A DNA stretch of 64,000 nt from Lustribacter sp965277075 (GTDB lineage Bacteria; Vulcanimicrobiota; Vulcanimicrobiia; Vulcanimicrobiales; Vulcanimicrobiaceae), in contig OZ255707.1 in the NCBI GenBank assembly GCA_965277075.1, positions 3,720,001 to 3,784,000 on the forward strand, in the 5' to 3' direction. Every line of letters begins with the position of its first letter. Position 1 is the first letter of the stretch. A program made the position numbers and the translations under genes. This document shows positions 59,140-64,000 of the stretch, one piece after another. Under the pieces are notes generated by a model. It saw only the letters and a list, made by a program, of their open reading frames with translations. It did no database searches and was not told the origin of the DNA.

Positions 59140-59480
59140 GTGCCCTACGATGAGCATCTGGCAACGCGCGCTCGCGCCATCTTATCCGACCAAGATGGAG
59201 TAATCGAGCGAAAAATGTTTGGGGGGGATCGCATTCATGCTCGGCGATCACATGTTCGGCGGCATCGTCGGTCGCAAGCTCATCGTGCGCCTCGGAAGAC
59301 AGGCGGCTCCTGACGAGCGAGCCGTATACTCGTCCGATGGATTTTACTGGGCGGCCGCTTAAGGGTATCTTTTTCGTAGCCCCAGCTGGGGTCTTGACGG
59401 AACATCAGTTGCGGCGATGGCTCGATCGCGCAATGTCATTCGTTCGGGCGCTGCCGATGAAGCGACGTCCGAAACGATGA
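59140..59480 (+). pseudogene. TfoX N-terminal-domain protein, frameshifted at a G7 tract and once more
   Basis: From GTG 59140 (GGAG site at 59129-59132) the frame reads VPYDEHLATRARAILSDQDG, VIERKMFGG. Homology then continues in another frame with IAFMLGDHMFGGIVGRKLIV and RLGRQAAPDE, and in a third with PYTRPMDFTGRPLKG up to the stop at 59478-59480. The first shift lies in a run of seven G (59221-59227); six would restore the frame. The second is near 59320. Real decay, phase variation or a sequencing error are all possible. Confidence 0.75.
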
Positions 59481-59603
59481 GCGACGACCTTCCGGCATCG
59501 ATCGTTGGCTACGCGCCGGCCGGAACGACGTCCGCGCATGTTTTAGATTCGCACCGCTCAAGAGTCGCTCAGCGAAGTCACAATGCTCGCTGGACTAGCC
59601 GGC

Positions 59604-60002
59604 CTACTTCGGCGTGGTTTTAACGCCGGCAAGGATAGGGATTGCATCTACCGGTTTCGCGGCGGGAAGGTTGGATAGGTACGACCAGATATCTGTGGCC
59701 TCTTTGTCCGTCAAGATCACGGTAGAGTAGGACGGCATCTGGCCAGCGGGCTCGCGAATGTATGCGAGCAGCGCTGCAAGCGCTAACGGGTGGGGCGCGA
59801 TTTTCGGGCCTCCGAAATAGTTCCCTTGGCCGGCCGTCCCATGACATTCATAGCAGCCGTATGCCATAAAATTCGCTTTACCCCGTACGGGATCACCGGC
59901 CGACTGCGCCGTCTGTTGCGCGTTGACGCCGGTGGTTGCAAACATGACAGCGGCCATCGTTTCGAGCATGAATACCGCGAATCCGGTTAAAAAGCGCTTC
60001 AT
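59604..60002 (-). CDS. Exported class I c-type cytochrome
   Basis: This 132-residue protein has a Sec signal peptide (KRFLTGFAVFMLETMAAVMF to VNAQQ), the haem-binding CYECH at about residue 50 and a likely axial Met in GQMPSYS. ATG 60002 has a GAGGAAA site on the reverse strand. It starts 11 bases after the Tat-exported TPP enzyme and is co-transcribed with it, so it probably accepts electrons from that enzyme in the periplasm. A collapsed copy of the pair lies at 51655-51947. Confidence 0.9.
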   Translation of the reverse strand: MKRFLTGFAVFMLETMAAVMFATTGVNAQQTAQSAGDPVRGKANFMAYGCYECHGTAGQGNYFGGPKIAPHPLALAALLAYIREPAGQMPSYSTVILTDKEATDIWSYLSNLPAAKPVDAIPILAGVKTTPK

Positions 60003-60013
60003 GACGGCTTTCC

Positions 60014-61963
60014 TCACCGAGGTTGCGACACGACGTCGACGAGAGCGGGCATACCGGACTTCACGACTTTTAGCGCGCGTGCGAGTGCCGGAGCGAGCTG
60101 GCTCGGCTGCGTGACTGCGACCTCGGCATACACGCCGAATGATTGAGCAAGCTTGGAGAAGTCGATCGCGGGGCTATCAATCAAGGTGCCGATCTTCGCA
60201 TGTTCGGGTTGCCGTTCGCGGCGATCCGCCATGCGCTGCACGTGCATCGTCTCTTGGTGCCACGCGCGATTGTTGTGCACGACCGTCAGCAACGGAATTT
60301 TGTGATGCGCAGCGGTCCAAAGCGAACCGGGTGCAACCAGCAGGTCCCCGTCGCCTTGAAAATTGACCGAATAGCGGCCTTGATCGCGCGCTGCGAGGGC
60401 GGCACCGACCGCGGCGGGTATGCCGTACCCGACCCCGTAGCCGCCGCTATCACCGTTGTAGTGGTGAAATTTTGTCAGATCCCACAAGCGTTGCGGCCAA
60501 TTACTCTGCAAGTCGCTCGACGAGACGAGCGAGAAGTCGTCATGCTTGATCAACTCCCATGTCTCCATGCACATTCGTGCGACGCTGATCGGCGATGTGT
60601 CCCAGCCGACCGTCGCTTGCGCGAGGTTTGCGGCTCGGCGTTTACTGAACGCGTCCATGAAATGCGCGGCGCGTGCCGCATTCTGAGCGCGTCGGTCGCT
60701 GGTTAGCGCGCGGTTGACGGCATCGATGAGATAGGGGATTGACCCCTCGCTATCACCTGCAATCGCCATTGTCGGTTCGTAGAAGCGCCCTTGATCCTGA
60801 TAGTTTCCGGCGCCCTGATCGTACATCGAGTTGATCGACACGACGCTGCATGTCGGCTTGATCTTCATCGTCGTGACGCGTTCGGGAAGATCGGGAACGT
60901 CGGCGACAACGCCGAAGATGTCGGGCACTTCTAGACCGAGGATCACATCAGCTTGCCCGACCAACTGGCGGTCGAACGCAGCATACAGATGATGGTTGGT
61001 CGGAAAATTTATTCGGTTGAGCAAATCCATCACCGGGATTTGCAAGCTCTCCGCAAGCATGATGATGTTGTCAAAACCGGCTTGTGAACGCACCGCGCGA
61101 CCAACGACGATCAACGGATTCTGCGCATTGACGAGAAGTTTTGCCACGTCCGCGAGCGCGGCCGGATCGGCGATCGACGGTCGAGGCGCGACGAATTTCC
61201 GCATTGGCAGCGGGGTTGCTTCCATCGGCCTTTCCGCGATATCCGCGTCGACGACGACAACCGTCGGTTCGAACGGCGGTGTGAGCGCGAGCGATGACGC
61301 CTTCATGATCTCTTCCCCGAACGACTGCAGCGACATCGGCTGCGCATCGTACTTCGTGAAGCCGCGGACAATCGCGGCCACGTCGGTAGCGGTGTGATAC
61401 CATTCGACGCCCGGCCGACGCGTACTCGAATCGGCGATGTTGCCGATAAGGATCAACATCGGTACGCGATCGCAGTAAGCGTTGTAAATGGCCATCGACG
61501 CATGTTGTAGGCCGACGGTATTGTGCACGAGAATCGCCATCGGTTTGCCGGCCATCTTCGCGTAGCCGTGGGCCATCGCTGCGGATATCTCTTCGTGCAA
61601 CGCCGAGAGCATTTCCGGTTTCGAATTACCGCCATAGTTGATGATCGATTCGTGGATGCCACGGAACGTCGAACCGGGCATGCACGTCAGGTAATCATAG
61701 CCGACGTGTTTGAGACAGTCGACCATATAATCGGAACCGGCGTTGTGAACATGCCAACGATCGATCGAGCCGGCGACGGCCGCCGGATTACCAGTTTCCG
61801 CGGCAACCTGCACGTTGTCGGGCAGCGGCGACTTTGCGGGCACCCGGGCGCTGGCGGTCGCTGCAGCGGCGGGTGACATGCTCGCCGTGGCGGCGCCGGC
61901 GCCGGCAGTAGCGATACCCGCGATGAATGAACGTCGGTCCGGGCCCGCCTCGGTTTTCGCCAT
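60014..61963 (-). CDS. Tat-exported thiamine diphosphate-dependent enzyme
   Basis: This 649-residue protein has an N-terminal twin-arginine signal (DRRSFIAG, hydrophobic IAGIATAGAGAA, then an A-x-A site). A full POX/acetolactate-synthase-like enzyme follows: catalytic Glu in ALHEEISAAMAHGYA, central domain NPLIVVGRAVRSQAG and TPP/Mg2+ motif GDGDLLVAPGSLW ending in NNRAWHQ. TPP enzymes are normally cytosolic; Tat export would fit folding with cofactor before transport. It is paired with a periplasmic cytochrome c, suggesting a 2-oxo-acid oxidase/dehydrogenase feeding the respiratory chain. ATG 61963 is chosen over TTG 61978. Confidence 0.88.
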   Translation of the reverse strand: MAKTEAGPDRRSFIAGIATAGAGAATASMSPAAAATASARVPAKSPLPDNVQVAAETGNPAAVAGSIDRWHVHNAGSDYMVDCLKHVGYDYLTCMPGSTFRGIHESIINYGGNSKPEMLSALHEEISAAMAHGYAKMAGKPMAILVHNTVGLQHASMAIYNAYCDRVPMLILIGNIADSSTRRPGVEWYHTATDVAAIVRGFTKYDAQPMSLQSFGEEIMKASSLALTPPFEPTVVVVDADIAERPMEATPLPMRKFVAPRPSIADPAALADVAKLLVNAQNPLIVVGRAVRSQAGFDNIIMLAESLQIPVMDLLNRINFPTNHHLYAAFDRQLVGQADVILGLEVPDIFGVVADVPDLPERVTTMKIKPTCSVVSINSMYDQGAGNYQDQGRFYEPTMAIAGDSEGSIPYLIDAVNRALTSDRRAQNAARAAHFMDAFSKRRAANLAQATVGWDTSPISVARMCMETWELIKHDDFSLVSSSDLQSNWPQRLWDLTKFHHYNGDSGGYGVGYGIPAAVGAALAARDQGRYSVNFQGDGDLLVAPGSLWTAAHHKIPLLTVVHNNRAWHQETMHVQRMADRRERQPEHAKIGTLIDSPAIDFSKLAQSFGVYAEVAVTQPSQLAPALARALKVVKSGMPALVDVVSQPR

Positions 61964-62199
61964 AATGAACCGTACCAATCAGTAAAGCTGCGTAGTGTTT
62001 CCCATTTTCGAAGTGAGGTGAATGCGGCAAACGTGCTGCGCCGGAACGCAGGTTGCCGGTAGATTAGGCTTTTTTGAGGATTGGTCTGAATCGACAGATG
62101 CGATCAAAATAAGCGCTGCGCTACCCTGAGTCCCTTACCGAGCTATGATTTCGAGGTCCCAAAAATGCAGAAAATTTCTGCCAAACAAATCGGGTAAAC

Positions 62200-62260
62200 T
62201 TGACGCATCTGATCGGGTATTTTATAATCTATAGGATTTGAGCCGTCAAGCTTTCGGAGA
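62200..62260 (+). promoter_or_regulatory. Shared promoter-leader cassette, copy C
   Basis: TTGACG (62200-62205), 17 bases and TATAAT (62223-62228), then CTATAGGATTTGAGCCGTCA and AGCTTTCGGAGAA. It is nearly identical to copies A and B. It drives a broken VOC-family gene and possibly the binding protein beyond. The rest of 61964-62372 shows no gene. Confidence 0.78.
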
Positions 62261-62372
62261 ACAATTTGAACGCAACGAACGGTCGAACGCGTCAGGTCCG
62301 AACTCATTCTCTTGACCACTCGCCGGACATCAAATCGGGCGTTGATACTCGCGTCAGTGCCGGCGGGATAAC

Positions 62373-62659
62373 ATGCCGCTGCGCTCCGCCGCACCGTTCG
62401 TGCGGCCGCGACGCCTCCGGGACGTTGTCACGTTCACGAGCAACGTCGAGCGTGCGATTGACTTCTATGAAGAAACGCTACGCTTAGACTGTCCGACGCC
62501 ACCGGCAATGGGATCGCTTTCATGCACGGCATTCACGCGGTTTTCATCACTGTCGATCATACCAAAGCTTTCTCGGATGTCCGGTACCGGCCCCGGGCGA
62601 CCGGCCCCTTGTCGACGCAACTTAGGCGCGCGACGCAGAGTGTGCAACACTTGAAATGA
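62373..62659 (+). pseudogene. Broken VOC-family gene behind promoter copy C
   Basis: The start reads LRDVVTFTSNVERAIDFYEETLRLD, a clear VOC N-terminus. After a deletion and frame change the strand reads IAFMHGIHAVFITVDHTKAF and ends at TGA 62657-62659. About half of a VOC domain is missing. Confidence 0.7.
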
Positions 62660-62731
62660 TCGCACATGAACGACCGCGCAGCCTGCTTACACATCTCGAT
62701 GGCTTCGACTTCTCGAGAGTCGAGGAGAATG

Positions 62732-63688
62732 ATGAAAAACGCGAAGCACGCCTTTAAGCTCCAAATTGCTCTTCTTGGGTTGACCTTGCTCATCGGGAGT
62801 GCGGCGGGTGGGCAGACGCCCACGGTCATTCGCATCGCGACGCTGCCGATCGATGCCGAGGCCGAACCCTTGTACGCGCAGGAGCTTGGGCTATTCAAGA
62901 AAGCCGGCCTCGACGCGACCGTGACGATCGCTTCCAGCGCCGGTGCTATCGCCGCAGCCACGTTGGGTGGAACGTTTGACGTTGGAGTTACGGACGTCGG
63001 CAGCACGACTTTAGCACACGAGAAAGGGCTTCCGCTCGTTTTTATAGCGCCCGCTGCATTGTACGTTAGTACGGCGCCGACGACGGTTTGCGTCGTTGCT
63101 AAAAATTCCCCGGTGAAGAGCGCAAAAGACCTGAATGGAAGCACGGTTGGTGTGACCAGCCTCTTCGGACTGACCAGGATCGCGTTTGACGCGTGGCTCG
63201 ATAAGAACAGCGGTGATTCCACATCGGCGAAATTCGTTGAGCTTCCATTCTCCGAGATCGCCCCGGCGCTTGTGGCGGGGCGAATTGCGGCCGGATCTCT
63301 TAGTAATCCGTATCTGCAAACAGCGGTCGACGCGGGACAAGTCCGCGTGTTGTCCGATTGCTATGATGCCGTCGCACCCCGGCTATTGTTGAATGCATTT
63401 TTCACGACCAGTGAGTTTGCGAAAACACATCCGGAGATTGTGAACAAACTGGGCGCCGTTATCGCTGAAACGGCACGGTGGGCGAATTCACATCATGCGG
63501 AGTCTGCACGGATGCTCGAGGATCGGACGAAGGTCAAGATGACACCGAACATGGCGCGCGCCACGTACGCTGAGCGACTCAGCGCCGCGCAGATCCAGCC
63601 GCAAATCGATGCCGCAGTGCGCTCGAAGGTGCTGAAAGCGACTTTTCCGGCGAGTGACCTTTTTGCGCCGGGCGTTGGCGGAACGTAA
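62732..63688 (+). CDS. NitT/TauT-family periplasmic substrate-binding protein
   Basis: This 318-residue protein has a signal peptide (KLQIALLGLTLLIGSAAG) and the SsuA/NMT1-type layout: LYAQELGLFKKAGLDATV, GGTFDVGVTDVGS, DLNGSTVGVTS, DAWLDKNSGDSTSAKFVELPF and IDAAVRSKVLKATFPASDLF. GAGGAG precedes ATG 62729/62732; 62732 gives the better spacing. It is the fourth such protein in the window and again lies beside TPP-enzyme genes (60014 and 63888). Confidence 0.88.
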   Translation: MKNAKHAFKLQIALLGLTLLIGSAAGGQTPTVIRIATLPIDAEAEPLYAQELGLFKKAGLDATVTIASSAGAIAAATLGGTFDVGVTDVGSTTLAHEKGLPLVFIAPAALYVSTAPTTVCVVAKNSPVKSAKDLNGSTVGVTSLFGLTRIAFDAWLDKNSGDSTSAKFVELPFSEIAPALVAGRIAAGSLSNPYLQTAVDAGQVRVLSDCYDAVAPRLLLNAFFTTSEFAKTHPEIVNKLGAVIAETARWANSHHAESARMLEDRTKVKMTPNMARATYAERLSAAQIQPQIDAAVRSKVLKATFPASDLFAPGVGGT

Positions 63689-63887
63689 TGTTGAGCAGTG
63701 CGCCAATCAAACTCGCGATTTCGAAAAGGGTCTATGCAATGCGGCAGACCATCAGCGACGCCATTCAGCGTGTAAGGAAGACGACGTCGCCAGCGAATTT
63801 CAGTCTGCTTAGGAGCTTAACATTAGGAACGATCGTCGCTGAAAGAATCAGATACGCTTCTTCCGGTCCCGTCCGGCTTCAGCAGCG

Positions 63888-64000
63888 ATGACGACTGCAG
63901 CAAGAGACGAGCCGAAAGCGGATGTGTCCGGAAAAGGGGCGCCGGCCCGCGCCATATTTGAGATTTTGCGCGCTTGGGGCATCGATGTGGTCTTCACGTG
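63888..64000 (+). CDS. Start of another thiamine diphosphate-dependent enzyme (cut by the window edge)
   Basis: From ATG 63888 the 37 visible residues end APARAIFEILRAWGIDVVFT, the first helix and strand of the PYR domain in POX/acetolactate-synthase-type enzymes (xxLxxxGVDxVFGxPG). The rest lies beyond base 64000. It would be the third TPP enzyme of the region, located 200 bases after a binding-protein gene. Bases 63689-63887 contain an arginine-rich frame without homology. Confidence 0.7.
   Translation, partial: MTTAARDEPKADVSGKGAPARAIFEILRAWGIDVVFT

Noticed and set aside
61964..62372. Possible thiamine (THI-box) riboswitch near the TPP-enzyme genes
   Set aside because: I looked for the CTGAGA...ACCTGA core on both strands and did not find it; only the promoter-leader cassette is present.
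63689..63887. Short plus-strand frame between the last binding protein and the edge TPP enzyme
   Set aside because: Arg/Ser-rich, no ribosome-binding site or homology; treated as intergenic.
1..64000. CRISPR arrays, rRNA genes, prophage structural genes
   Set aside because: No regularly spaced repeats, rRNA signatures or phage genes were seen.

Overview
This 64 kb window is high-GC bacterial chromosome with two parts. Bases 1-5872 are a compact housekeeping operon in the order ispD, ispF, a gltX-like gene, cysE, cysS, rlmB and a SigH-type sigma factor. That order is the Bacillus/Clostridium ispD-ispF-gltX-cysE-cysS-(mrnC)-rlmB-(yacP)-sigH neighbourhood. Together with the high GC and the mixture of metabolic genes, it suggests a Terrabacteria-side lineage outside Firmicutes. 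My best guess is Candidatus Eremiobacterota (WPS-2/Vulcanimicrobiota). The phylum assignment is inference; no rRNA is present to settle it.

From 6 kb onward the window is accessory. A leftward LLM flavin monooxygenase - thiamine diphosphate (TPP) enzyme - NitT/TauT-type binding protein operon (6.0-9.9 kb) abuts a tRNA group (Thr-UGU, Tyr-GUA, Gly-UCC; Thr-GGU lies 4 kb further on). Between these tRNAs lie a broken VapBC module, a pentapeptide-repeat protein and an OafA-type acyltransferase. Then come malate synthase, tRNA-Arg, two medium-chain dehydrogenases, an epoxide-hydrolase-like protein, a stretch of gene remnants (19.3-20.4 kb) and an IS256 transposase remnant.

The most striking locus is 23.6-31.2 kb. 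It is a mycosporine-like amino acid (MAA) cluster: a MysA-type sugar-phosphate cyclase with a long N-terminal extension, a HAD-fold protein lacking both motif I aspartates, a TauD-type Fe/2OG oxygenase, a MysB O-methyltransferase, a MysC ATP-grasp ligase, a MysD ATP-grasp ligase and a convergent glycosyltransferase. It should make a 4-deoxygadusol-derived sunscreen, possibly oxidised and glycosylated.

From 31.5 to 64 kb lies an aromatic/organic-acid catabolic region. It holds two amidohydrolase-family (decarboxylase-like) proteins, a cupin, a TfdB-like FAD monooxygenase, two Rieske oxygenases, an orphan xanthine-dehydrogenase-type molybdenum subunit, a second LLM monooxygenase, a two-domain VOC protein, SDR/NmrA reductases, AlkA, and regulators of the MarR, AraC, LysR and TetR families. 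Four NitT/TauT-type and two LivJ-type periplasmic binding proteins sit beside the enzymes, but no ABC permease or ATPase is present. A Tat-exported TPP enzyme is co-transcribed with an exported c-type cytochrome (59.6-62.0 kb). A third TPP enzyme begins at the right edge. Three loci share a near-identical promoter-leader cassette (33.1, 45.9 and 62.2 kb). Many broken genes (VOC, SDR, MFS, TfoX, and a collapsed copy of the cytochrome/TPP pair) show active duplication and decay.
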